DNA from: Pyrodictium delaneyi
GTDB lineage: Archaea > Thermoproteota > Thermoprotei_A > Sulfolobales > Pyrodictiaceae
Direction of reading: 5' to 3'
DNA: 11,610 bases
NCBI GenBank assembly: GCA_015661645.1
Contig: DQVR01000014.1
Location: 1-11,610, forward strand
Part shown: piece by piece, positions 5,900 through 11,610 of the stretch
Numbering within the stretch: the first letter of the stretch is position 1
How the letters are laid out: every line of letters begins with the position of its first letter
Notes under the pieces: generated by a model
The model's input: the letters and a program-made list of their open reading frames with translations, nothing else
Database searches by the model: none
What the model was told of the DNA's origin: nothing
Position numbers and translations under genes: made by a program

Positions 5900-6955
5900 A
5901 TGCGTGGCAACCTATGCATATACTACGACCCCGTATTTAGGCTCCACAAGCCACCATATGGCTTCCACATGGAGTCGCCAGAGAGGCTGAACATGGCTAT
6001 CAGAGGCCTACGCGACTCACGTATCTGGGACACAGCAGATCACTATACCATACCTCGTAGGGGAGACGAACTAGGCCTGTTCAGAGAGGTACACAGCCCA
6101 GAGTTCATGGAGCAGGTACTAGAGATCGCGAGCCATGGCGGCGGCTACATAGATCCCGACACTTACGTCTCGCCAGCCACACCGCTAGCTGTGTCTAGCT
6201 ATGCTGCCGCTGTCCTCGATGCAGCCGAGAAAATTCTGGAAGGCGATTGCAGGGTGGCCCTGGTGCTTGGCAGGCCTCCTGGCCACCATGCCGGCTACTT
6301 TGGCCGGGCCATGGGGGCTCCTACGCTAGGCTTCTGTATATTCAACATAACTGCACTAGCCGCCGTTACACTATACAGGCTCGGCTACGAAGTCGCAATA
6401 ATAGATATCGATCTACACCATGGGAACGGGACGCAAGACATACTCTACGACAAGCCGATATTCCACATCGATGTACATCAAGACCCTTCAACAATATACC
6501 CTGGTACCGGCTGGCCGTGGCAGCTAGGAGAAGGCGAAGGAAGCGGAACAAAGTTCAACATACTAGTGCCGTCTGGCTCCGGAGACGACGTGTACGTCGA
6601 ACTTCTACAGAAAGCCATAGACATGTACAAGTCTCTCGCGTCAACACCGGACATAATCATCATGGACACCGGGCTCGACGCGTATGAAGGTGATGGCCTT
6701 GGCGCACTCCGCCTCACAACCGAGAGCTACTACTCCATAGGCGAGATAATCTTCTCCCGCATAGGCGCACCGGTATTGCTCGTGTTACAAGGCGGCTATA
6801 GTAGAGGCCTATATCGCGCGTTACCTGCTCTTGTAGCCAGCCTAGTAGGTGAGCCTAATCCCTTCCCGGAGACCCCATCGAGGACAGAGCCCTCGGTTAG
6901 AGCTAAAGCCCTAGCACACCTAGAAGAACTCAGAGAACACCTAGACCGTGTCTAG
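5900..6955 (+). CDS. Histone deacetylase/acetylpolyamine amidohydrolase family protein
   Basis: A zinc-dependent amidohydrolase of the arginase/deacetylase fold, 351 residues, complete. The active site is intact. GRPPGHHAGY gives the general-base pair His129/His130, DIDLHHGNGTQ gives zinc ligands Asp171 and His173, DTGLDAYEGDGLG gives the third ligand Asp260, and LQGGYSRGLYRAL gives the catalytic Tyr300. The GNGTQ sequence rather than GDGT recalls acetylpolyamine amidohydrolases and prokaryotic HDAC-like proteins, so the substrate may be an acetylated polyamine, another small acetyl amide or protein lysine; sequence does not settle this. The short C-terminal tail is helical. The start ATG is supported by GGGGGA about 8 nt upstream. 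It is the only plus-strand gene in the middle of the window, convergent with the CBS gene and divergent from the kinase gene. Confidence 0.93.
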   Translation: MRGNLCIYYDPVFRLHKPPYGFHMESPERLNMAIRGLRDSRIWDTADHYTIPRRGDELGLFREVHSPEFMEQVLEIASHGGGYIDPDTYVSPATPLAVSSYAAAVLDAAEKILEGDCRVALVLGRPPGHHAGYFGRAMGAPTLGFCIFNITALAAVTLYRLGYEVAIIDIDLHHGNGTQDILYDKPIFHIDVHQDPSTIYPGTGWPWQLGEGEGSGTKFNILVPSGSGDDVYVELLQKAIDMYKSLASTPDIIIMDTGLDAYEGDGLGALRLTTESYYSIGEIIFSRIGAPVLLVLQGGYSRGLYRALPALVASLVGEPNPFPETPSRTEPSVRAKALAHLEELREHLDRV

Positions 6956-6990
6956 AAGACGGCGGTACAAGCTTCCCTCTTCGGACTTAT

Positions 6991-6995
6991 AAAAA
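6991..6995 (-). terminator. U-tract in the convergent gap
   Basis: On the minus strand GATTTTTATAAG lies about 30 nt past the CBS gene stop and fits an archaeal U-tract terminator. On the plus strand the preceding CTCTTC-rich stretch (6971-6982) could end the amidohydrolase transcript. The same bases read TTATAAAAAT on the plus strand, which is also TATA-like, so a promoter for an antisense RNA is a less likely alternative. Confidence 0.5.
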
Positions 6996-7024
6996 TCACG
7001 CCCCGGTATAGGGATGGTGCCACT

Positions 7025-7471
7025 TTAGTCTCTCGCGAACTCGTGGATTATCCCAAGACCTGCTAAGGTCATTATCAAGTCTAGTATATCCCGTGCAGAT
7101 ATCATGCCCAGCGGCTTACCATTATCATCTACAACTGGTATATGGCGTATATTGGCGTCGCGCATCTTCCGCATCACGGTCACTATATCCTCTTCGGGCT
7201 TCACCGTTATCGGGTCCTCAGTCATTATTTCCCAAGCTTGCTTAGTGCTCGGGTCCCAGCCCTCAGAGCACGCGAATACTAGGTCATGTTCCGTTATTAT
7301 GCCGCGTAGCTTTCCTTCCTCGTCTACTACGAGTACACTTCCGACACGTTCCTTCCGCATTCTAAGCGCGACATCCTTTATCGTAGCATTGGGATCCACA
7401 GTCACCGGAGGGGAAGTCATGACGTCCCGTGCACGTAGCGGGATACGCCTACGGCGAAGAAGGAGTACCAC
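7025..7471 (-). CDS. Two-CBS-domain (Bateman module) regulatory protein
   Basis: A stand-alone CBS pair of 148 residues. CBS1 spans roughly 14-66 (RDVMTSPPVTVDPNATIKDV, GSVLVVDEEGKLRGIITEHD) and CBS2 roughly 80-135 (WEIMTEDPITVKPEEDIVTV, RHIPVVDDNGKPLGMISARD). Such pairs bind adenine nucleotides or S-adenosylmethionine between the domains and act as energy or ligand sensors on a partner. The GIITEHD and GMISARD segments are the usual ribose/phosphate-contacting ends. No enzyme domain is attached, so the partner is unknown. A longer frame opens with GTG at 7484-7486, but I prefer the GTG at 7469-7471. A perfect GGAGGTG (7478-7484) lies 6 nt upstream of it and overlaps the longer start. The gene stands alone, convergent with the amidohydrolase gene. 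Confidence 0.92.
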   Translation of the reverse strand: MVLLLRRRRIPLRARDVMTSPPVTVDPNATIKDVALRMRKERVGSVLVVDEEGKLRGIITEHDLVFACSEGWDPSTKQAWEIMTEDPITVKPEEDIVTVMRKMRDANIRHIPVVDDNGKPLGMISARDILDLIMTLAGLGIIHEFARD

Positions 7472-7512
7472 GGACGCCACCTCCACTAGATTCTCGTATA
7501 TTGTTGCTACAC

Positions 7513-7520
7513 GGTAAAAT
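7513..7520 (-). promoter_or_regulatory. Candidate TATA box of the CBS gene
   Basis: ATTTTACC on the minus strand lies about 42-49 nt upstream of the chosen GTG start. A transcript start 25 nt downstream, near 7490, would just include the GGAGGTG ribosome site and would leave the longer GTG start at the extreme 5' end. That is consistent with the shorter protein being made. Confidence 0.4.
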
Positions 7521-7727
7521 GGGTATCCACGACGTTCAATAGTGGCATAAGCATACCATTCTAGTCATCCTCAAAGCATGGAGATATACAGCAAGTTGAG
7601 TTTAACCTAAGCTTGCACCCCGTACATGCTTCGAGCCTGTACAGTCTCCTCTACCCTTTATTCTTGGGGCCATTTGTCTGTGCACTACGCTAGGCGAAGA
7701 ATACCGGAGATAGACCGTGGCTTGAAG

Positions 7728-7747
7728 CTGCACAAATAGTTGTGCAG
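7728..7747. repeat. 8-bp perfect hairpin 3' of EF-2
   Basis: CTGCACAA (7728-7735) and TTGTGCAG (7740-7747) pair perfectly around a 4-nt loop, the strongest simple hairpin in the window. It lies 44-63 nt past the EF-2 stop and beyond the U-tract, so it may protect or define the EF-2 mRNA 3' end, or be a protein-binding dyad. The rest of the roughly 320-base gap from 7472 to 7790 shows the CBS promoter and no supported gene. Confidence 0.5.
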
Positions 7748-7770
7748 GGATACAGTGACGCAATATGGGT

Positions 7771-7775
7771 AAAAA
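7771..7775 (-). terminator. U-tract terminator of EF-2
   Basis: ACATTTTTACCC on the minus strand begins about 15 nt after the EF-2 stop codon, the expected position for U-tract termination in archaea. The perfect hairpin at 7728-7747 follows as a possible back-up or processing signal. Confidence 0.55.
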
Positions 7776-7790
7776 TGTCTAGGAGTGGCT

Positions 7791-10007
7791 TTAGAAGGGT
7801 GATATGAAGTCCTCGGGCTTTGGCGGCTCTGGCGGCAGGCCCTTTCTTTCGCGTATCTTCTTCACTAGGTCCATGAGCATGTTGTCGGGTACTGGCGCCC
7901 AGCGGCTGAACTCGGTGCCCCAGAAGGCTCTGCCCTGGGTAGCACTTCTTAGCTCGGCGGCGAGGTCGAAGCTCTCTGCTACTGGTAGTTCGGCTATTAT
8001 CCTCATCATGACGCCGTACTCCTTCATGTCTAGTATCTTGCCGCGCTTCCTGGATATCACCGCTATTACGTTGCTGACGTACTCCTGCGGCACACGTATG
8101 TCGAGCTTCTGGAGGGGCTCTAGCAGCGTCGGCTTTGAAGTCAGCATGGCCGCGTATATGGCATTGCGGACTGCCGGGTAGATCTGCGCCGGGCCGCGAT
8201 GGGCTGGGTCTTCGTGTATCACGGCATCGTGTAATATTATCTTAAGGCCTCTCACAGGCTCCTTGGCTAGTGGGCCCTCTTTCATTGCTAGGCGGAAGCC
8301 CTGGATTATAGTGTCCTTGACCTCACGTAGGTGCTGTACACCCGTCGTCTTGTCTATGAATATGTTTATGTTCTCGTCGATTGCCCATATCCTCTTGGCC
8401 TCGTCATAGTCCCAGCCAGCCTTCTCCTTGAGTATCTTGGCCCTCTCATAGACGTCCTGGTCCTCTGTTATCTCGCCGTTCTGTATCAGCTTTATAGTCT
8501 CCTCGTCTAGCGGCTCCACGCTTATGTAGAGCTTGTTGTGCTTGTTCGGGCTCTTGCCCTCGAATACCTGGCTCTTCGCGCGCACAGTCTCGCGGTAGAC
8601 TACTATTGGCGGGCTCGTCTTCACCTCGAGGCCAAAGGTCTCCTTGAGCCACCATACTGCTATCTCTATGTGGAGCGGGCCCATACCGCTCAGCAGGTAC
8701 TCGCCGGTCTCTTGGTTGATCTTAACCTGTATAGTTGGGTCTTCTATGCTTAGCTTGTAAAGCGCGTCCACTAGCTTAGGTAGGTCTTTGGGGTTCTTTG
8801 GCTCTATTGCCACTGTTACTACTGGCTCGGACACGTAGTGTAGCCTCTCGAATGGCGGTACCTTGTCCTTGAGGCTCACTGCTACAGCTGTCTCACCTGC
8901 GCGCGCGTCTTCGAGGCCCAGCGCGGCCGCTATGTTTCCAGCCGGTATCTCGTCCACGACCTCGCGGTCGGGACCCATGTAGATGCTTACTTGTAGCACC
9001 TTAGCGCTCTTCCCGGCGTTGATTAGCCACACCTCGTCGCCCTGACGCAGCGTGCCACTGAAGATACGGCCAGTGGCTACTAGGCGGCGTATCTTGGGGT
9101 CAACCCTCATGAAGGATATAGCGTATACTAGTGGACCGTTTGGATCTGCCTCAAGCATTGCTTTGCCTACTTCACTGTTTATGTCGCCCTTCCATATCTT
9201 GGGTATACGGTATTTCTGTGCCTCGCGCGGGTTAGGTATGAACTTGACTACTGCATCTAGTAGGGACTCGTGCAGCGGTGCCACCTTTGTAGCGAGCTCC
9301 TCTACTGCCTCCTTGCCCTTATTGTAGGCGTCGATTATGTCGCTGAACTTTATGCCGCGCTTCTGGGCTAGGGGTATACTTATGCCCCATTTGTCGCGCG
9401 CGCTGCCAAATATTACCATACCGCTCATTGGGTCTAGCTGCCACTTCTTCTTGAACTCGGGGTCAGCATAAAGGCTTATCAGATGGTTTACCTCCTTAAT
9501 TATCTCTACAAACCTCTGCTGTATCTGCTGGGGTGTGTACTTCAGCTCCTTTATGAGCCTGTCAACCTTGTTTATAAAGAGAATGGGGCGTACACGCTCC
9601 TCGAGGCTCTGGCGTAGCACTGTCTCCGTCTGTGGCATCACACCCTCAACGGCATCTACGACCACTATGGAGCCGTCCATCATTCGGAGGCTCCTTGTCA
9701 CGTGGCCGGAGAAGTCTACGTGACCAGGTGTGTCTACCAGGTTGATTACGTAGGGCTTGCCCTGGTACTCGTGGTAGAGGCTAATGTTTGCAGACTTGAC
9801 TGTTATACCGCGCTGCTGCTCCACCTTAAGGTAGTCTAGGGCGAGCGCCTCACCAGCAATACGCTGGGATATCATACCCGCGGCCGCGAGCAGCGAGTCG
9901 CTTGTCGTGGTTTTACCGTGATCCACGTGTGCCACGATACCGATGTTTCTTATCTGCTCCACGTTCCTCATTATCTTCAGGATTTCGTCTACATGCTTGA
10001 CACGCAT
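7791..10007 (-). CDS. fusA: Translation elongation factor 2 (aEF-2)
   Basis: GTPase that moves tRNA and mRNA through the ribosome after peptide bond formation. The protein is complete at 738 residues. G domain: AHVDHGKTTTSD (26-37, P-loop), RGITVKSA (66-73, switch I Thr69), DTPGH (92-96), NKVD (146-149) and GSARDKWG (201-208). Domains II-V follow, with LVYAISFMRVDPKIRRLVATG opening domain II. The diphthamide loop in domain IV is HEDPAHRGPAQ, with the modified histidine at 603, so the cell should make diphthamide. The C terminus AFWGTEFSRWAPVP is the conserved family end. The ATG start gives the normal archaeal N-terminal helix; the ribosome site (GGGTAGGGT) is weak. It is monocistronic, with a TATA box upstream and a U-tract downstream. 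Confidence 0.99.
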   Translation of the reverse strand: MRVKHVDEILKIMRNVEQIRNIGIVAHVDHGKTTTSDSLLAAAGMISQRIAGEALALDYLKVEQQRGITVKSANISLYHEYQGKPYVINLVDTPGHVDFSGHVTRSLRMMDGSIVVVDAVEGVMPQTETVLRQSLEERVRPILFINKVDRLIKELKYTPQQIQQRFVEIIKEVNHLISLYADPEFKKKWQLDPMSGMVIFGSARDKWGISIPLAQKRGIKFSDIIDAYNKGKEAVEELATKVAPLHESLLDAVVKFIPNPREAQKYRIPKIWKGDINSEVGKAMLEADPNGPLVYAISFMRVDPKIRRLVATGRIFSGTLRQGDEVWLINAGKSAKVLQVSIYMGPDREVVDEIPAGNIAAALGLEDARAGETAVAVSLKDKVPPFERLHYVSEPVVTVAIEPKNPKDLPKLVDALYKLSIEDPTIQVKINQETGEYLLSGMGPLHIEIAVWWLKETFGLEVKTSPPIVVYRETVRAKSQVFEGKSPNKHNKLYISVEPLDEETIKLIQNGEITEDQDVYERAKILKEKAGWDYDEAKRIWAIDENINIFIDKTTGVQHLREVKDTIIQGFRLAMKEGPLAKEPVRGLKIILHDAVIHEDPAHRGPAQIYPAVRNAIYAAMLTSKPTLLEPLQKLDIRVPQEYVSNVIAVISRKRGKILDMKEYGVMMRIIAELPVAESFDLAAELRSATQGRAFWGTEFSRWAPVPDNMLMDLVKKIRERKGLPPEPPKPEDFISPF

Positions 10008-10015
10008 AGCTTACC

Positions 10016-10243
10016 CTACCCGGGGAAGGGGGTCCTGAGCAGCCTCCGGGTTATAAGCCCACTGAGTATAGTCGCCAGCCCTAGGAGTCCCTGCTGGCAC
10101 GCGTCGCCCCGGAGCCAGCGGGCAGGTATAGCTACAGCTACAGTAAGTAGTAATGTGGTTAAGTAGTTGCGATATAGTACTATGTTATCAGTTACGTCAT
10201 ATAATGTGTCGTGGTAGGCAGTAGAGCCCACAAGGCAAGGCAC
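10016..10243 (-). CDS. Doubtful small two-helix membrane ORF
   Basis: A 75-residue frame from a GTG start, with two hydrophobic stretches (about 28-43, NYLTTLLLTVAVAIPARW, and 51-64, QGLLGLATILSGLI) separated by a charged loop with basic flanks. If real it would be a small membrane protein. Against it: no ribosome site before the GTG, no family I recognise, and its 3' third contains the EF-2 TATA box, stopping only 8 bp before the EF-2 ATG. It may be chance or a decayed gene. Confidence 0.2.
   Translation of the reverse strand: MPCLVGSTAYHDTLYDVTDNIVLYRNYLTTLLLTVAVAIPARWLRGDACQQGLLGLATILSGLITRRLLRTPFPG
10051..10058 (-). promoter_or_regulatory. TATA box of EF-2
   Basis: GCTTATAA on the minus strand, inside a GC-rich context, is 44-51 nt upstream of the EF-2 ATG. 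A start about 25 nt downstream would give a leader of about 20 nt. This is the cleanest TATA-like match to a gene start in the window. Confidence 0.65.
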
Positions 10244-10276
10244 AGCATAATGGAAGATGGGGCAAGAATAGGAATG

Positions 10277-10293
10277 AGAGGCCCGTAGCCTCT
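10277..10293 (-). terminator. Terminator-like hairpin 3' of the XPF gene
   Basis: AGAGGC (10277-10282) and GCCTCT (10288-10293) pair perfectly around a 5-nt loop, about 30 nt past the nuclease stop codon. On the minus strand it is followed by the pyrimidine-rich CATTCCTATTCTTG. The shape is that of a hairpin terminator with a weak T-rich tail. Between it and the EF-2 promoter only the doubtful ORF is seen. Confidence 0.45.
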
Positions 10294-10323
10294 ATCAGCC
10301 ACGTCCATCATGCTGACTGTGGT

Positions 10324-11001
10324 CTACTTGTTTGACTGCTGCTTCCCGGGCGGCTTGTAGGGCGCATGGAGCACACGGTAGACGCGTTGTGCTCTCTCGT
10401 AGCCTAGAACACGTTCAAGCTCTACTACGGAGGCCCTACATATGGCGTCAATACTGCCAAACTTCTCGAGCAGCTTCTCCGCGAGCCTGGGACCTACGCC
10501 TGGAAGACTCTGGACGACATATAGCTGCTGCATCCAGAGCTTGTCTAGCCGAGGCTTTCTATGCACAACTACGCTGCGCTGGCTCCCGTACTGCTCGCGG
10601 CACGCTATACTGTATATCATTCTGGCTGTCTCGCGCTGGTTGAGACTCCACACTACACGGACGCCATAGTCTATAGTGATAGACGCCAGAGCCATGCGGA
10701 CTTGCTGGCTACGAGTAGTATAGCTGTCAAGTTTACCCAGGTCACCTTCAACCAGGATTACCGGGATATCGTAATGCTCGCTGAGCCGCCTTACCTGGTC
10801 AAATAGCCGGCCATCGAATAGGCTCTCGGCAAGATCGTATATGGTCTTACGCTCTATAGCTACACGATCGGACACTATATAGTCGCCGACACCAGCCATA
10901 GTGTATATCACGGCCGCACCTAGCTCCGAGAGAGCCTCGGGGACACCACTACCCCGCTCCCTCTCGTCAACGTAGACTCTTGGTCTCCTACATTCAGCCA
11001 A
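10324..11001 (-). CDS. xpf: XPF/ERCC4-type 3'-flap endonuclease (short crenarchaeal form)
   Basis: Structure-specific nuclease that cuts branched DNA such as 3' flaps and nicked junctions in repair and fork processing. The 225 residues hold the ERCC4 nuclease domain (8-145) and a tandem helix-hairpin-helix domain (160-212), without the helicase domain of euryarchaeal Hef or eukaryotic XPF. Catalytic residues are present: VDERERGSG (11-19), GD at 39-40, and ERKTIYD (50-56), giving the GDx(n)ERKxxxD signature. The DNA-binding hairpin is VQSLPGVGPRLAEKLLEKFG. The C terminus ends PYKPPGKQQSNK, with no evident PCNA-interacting peptide of the Qxx[LIM]xxFF type known from Sulfolobus XPF. The TTG start (10999-11001) has GAGGG 8 nt upstream; no other start fits. 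It lies upstream of EF-2 but with its own 3' hairpin. Confidence 0.95.
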   Translation of the reverse strand: MAECRRPRVYVDERERGSGVPEALSELGAAVIYTMAGVGDYIVSDRVAIERKTIYDLAESLFDGRLFDQVRRLSEHYDIPVILVEGDLGKLDSYTTRSQQVRMALASITIDYGVRVVWSLNQRETARMIYSIACREQYGSQRSVVVHRKPRLDKLWMQQLYVVQSLPGVGPRLAEKLLEKFGSIDAICRASVVELERVLGYERAQRVYRVLHAPYKPPGKQQSNK

Positions 11002-11009
11002 CGCGCATA

Positions 11010-11024
11010 CCCTCGTCTAGAGGG
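11010..11024 (-). promoter_or_regulatory. Ribosome site of xpf inside a small hairpin
   Basis: On the minus strand CCCTC (11020-11024) and GAGGG (11010-11014) pair around a 5-nt loop, and GAGGG is the ribosome site that selects the TTG start. If the message begins upstream, the fold would hide the site and lower translation. The stem is only five pairs, so its effect at high growth temperature is doubtful. Confidence 0.4.
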
Positions 11025-11148
11025 CTCATCGTGTGTGGAGTGCACTAGAGTCTGACGCCGCCGCGGAATGATGAGAGTCCGGCGCACCGAACACTTCAAC
11101 AAACGTCTCTTACTCATGTTCTCGCACGTAGAATATCCGGGGGAACTG

Positions 11149-11156
11149 CTTATACT
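11149..11156 (+). promoter_or_regulatory. Candidate TATA box of the winged-helix gene
   Basis: GCTTATAC stands out in GC-rich sequence about 85 bp upstream of the winged-helix ATG. ATTTAGG near 11173-11179 is closer but a poorer match. The remainder of the 11002-11240 gap holds the xpf ribosome site and no supported gene. Confidence 0.35.
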
Positions 11157-11240
11157 GGGGTAGAGGCACTAGATTTAGGTCTCCGAGGCTGCTAGAGGCC
11201 ACGGGGCGTCTCCCAGCACTAGGCCGGGGTGGATAGGTCT

Positions 11241-11610
11241 ATGGCCAAGACTAGCGGCAAGAAGAAGGAGCCTGTAGGCGGTTCTAAGAAGGAGCTTGTT
11301 ATAGTCTCTAGGCCTGCTGTTACACGCGACCAGGTGGAGCGCGATGAAAGAAAGAAGCGTCTTCTACTGGTACTCAAGGCCATGGAGGACCAGGGTGGTA
11401 TATACGAAAGGAGTCTCGCACACCTAGTGTACTGGCTCCAGAACGAGAAGGGGATAGACCTAGGCTACAACTTCTTCATGGTAGGCGATGTACCTACTTC
11501 AAAGGAGCTTCACGAGGACATCATTGCTCTCCTCTACGTCGGCTACGCCGAGACCGACCCGAAGACAAAGAAGCTACGCCTCACCAACGACGGCAAAGAG
11601 TTCCTAGAAA
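11241..11610 (+). CDS. Winged-helix domain protein, 3' end outside window
   Basis: The first 123 codons of a plus-strand gene. A Lys-rich, flexible N-terminal tail (1-20) precedes a winged helix-turn-helix-like region (about 36-122): KKRLLLVLKAMEDQGGIYE, then SLAHLVYWLQNEKG, a loop, TSKELHEDIIALLYVGYAE and a wing reading KTKKLRLTNDGKEFLE. The closing 'LT..GKEFL' pattern is common to archaeal winged-helix regulators. It is probably a DNA-binding transcription factor or chromatin-associated protein, but the target is unknown. ATG at 11241 has GGGGTGG 8 nt upstream. A TATA-like GCTTATAC lies at 11149-11156, which would imply a leader of about 60 nt. It is divergent from xpf across a 239-bp gap. 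No stop is seen before the edge. Confidence 0.75.
   Translation, partial: MAKTSGKKKEPVGGSKKELVIVSRPAVTRDQVERDERKKRLLLVLKAMEDQGGIYERSLAHLVYWLQNEKGIDLGYNFFMVGDVPTSKELHEDIIALLYVGYAETDPKTKKLRLTNDGKEFLE

Noticed and set aside
6247..6687. 146-residue plus-strand ORF inside the amidohydrolase gene
   Set aside because: Out-of-frame shadow with Arg/His-rich composition; the overlapping frame carries all the zinc and catalytic residues.
7626..7739. 37-residue plus-strand ORF 3' of EF-2
   Set aside because: No ribosome site or motif, and its stop falls within the hairpin at 7728-7747; likely chance.
7804..8181. 125-residue plus-strand ORF antisense to EF-2
   Set aside because: Shadow of the EF-2 C-terminal domain; low complexity in Ser and Arg, with no start signal.
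10295..10311. C/D-box sRNA on the minus strand (ATGATGG then CTGA)
   Set aside because: The boxes are only 6 nt apart, too short for a guide, and box C is imperfect.
11052..11090. C/D-box sRNA from CTGA (11052-11055) and ATGATGA (11068-11074)
   Set aside because: The D'-C' arrangement is tempting, but no box C lies upstream and the downstream box is only CCGA, so the full box set is missing.
1..11610. CRISPR array, insertion sequence, integrase or defence island
   Set aside because: No spaced direct repeats, transposase or integrase motifs; the genes are mostly housekeeping.

Overview
The window (about 54% G+C by eye) reads as a chromosomal segment of a hyperthermophilic crenarchaeon, most like the Pyrodictiaceae/Hyperthermus/Pyrolobus group. 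The support is an archaeal-type EF-2 with a diphthamide site, a short crenarchaeal XPF nuclease without a helicase domain, frequent TTG and GTG starts preceded by GAGG/GGAGGTG ribosome sites, AT-rich TATA-like boxes, and U-tract 3' ends. The family placement is inference; the archaeal assignment is firm. There is no sign of a phage, insertion sequence, CRISPR array, tRNA or rRNA.

Layout. 1-3567 (minus): a tetrapyrrole operon read hemL, hemC, cobA, hemD, with hemD running off the left edge. HemL makes 5-aminolevulinate, HemC polymerises porphobilinogen, HemD closes the ring to uroporphyrinogen III, and CobA methylates it to precorrin-2, the entry to siroheme, alternative haem and cobalamin. 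HemA and HemB, needed for the steps around HemL, are not in the window. 3568-3996: a roughly 430-base intergenic region with a GC-rich block of three interleaved complementary pairs, a candidate structured RNA or operon leader. 3997-5711 (minus): a tiny C2H2 zinc-finger protein behind a 502-residue atypical kinase with a large unrecognised N-terminal region. 5712-5899: a divergent intergenic region with a dyad flanked by two copies of a 9-bp repeat. 5900-6955 (plus): a histone-deacetylase-fold zinc amidohydrolase. 7025-7471 (minus): a two-CBS-domain protein. 7472-7790: an intergenic region with an 8-bp perfect hairpin and the EF-2 3' signal. 7791-10007 (minus): EF-2, with a promoter just upstream. 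10008-10323: the EF-2 promoter, a doubtful small membrane ORF and a terminator-like hairpin. 10324-11001 (minus): XPF/ERCC4 nuclease. 11002-11240: a divergent intergenic region. 11241-11610 (plus): the start of a winged-helix protein cut by the right edge.

The genes fall into independent housekeeping units: tetrapyrrole synthesis, translation elongation and DNA repair. The least explained parts are the kinase/zinc-finger pair, the repeat-bearing kinase/amidohydrolase divergent region, and the interleaved repeat block upstream of hemL.
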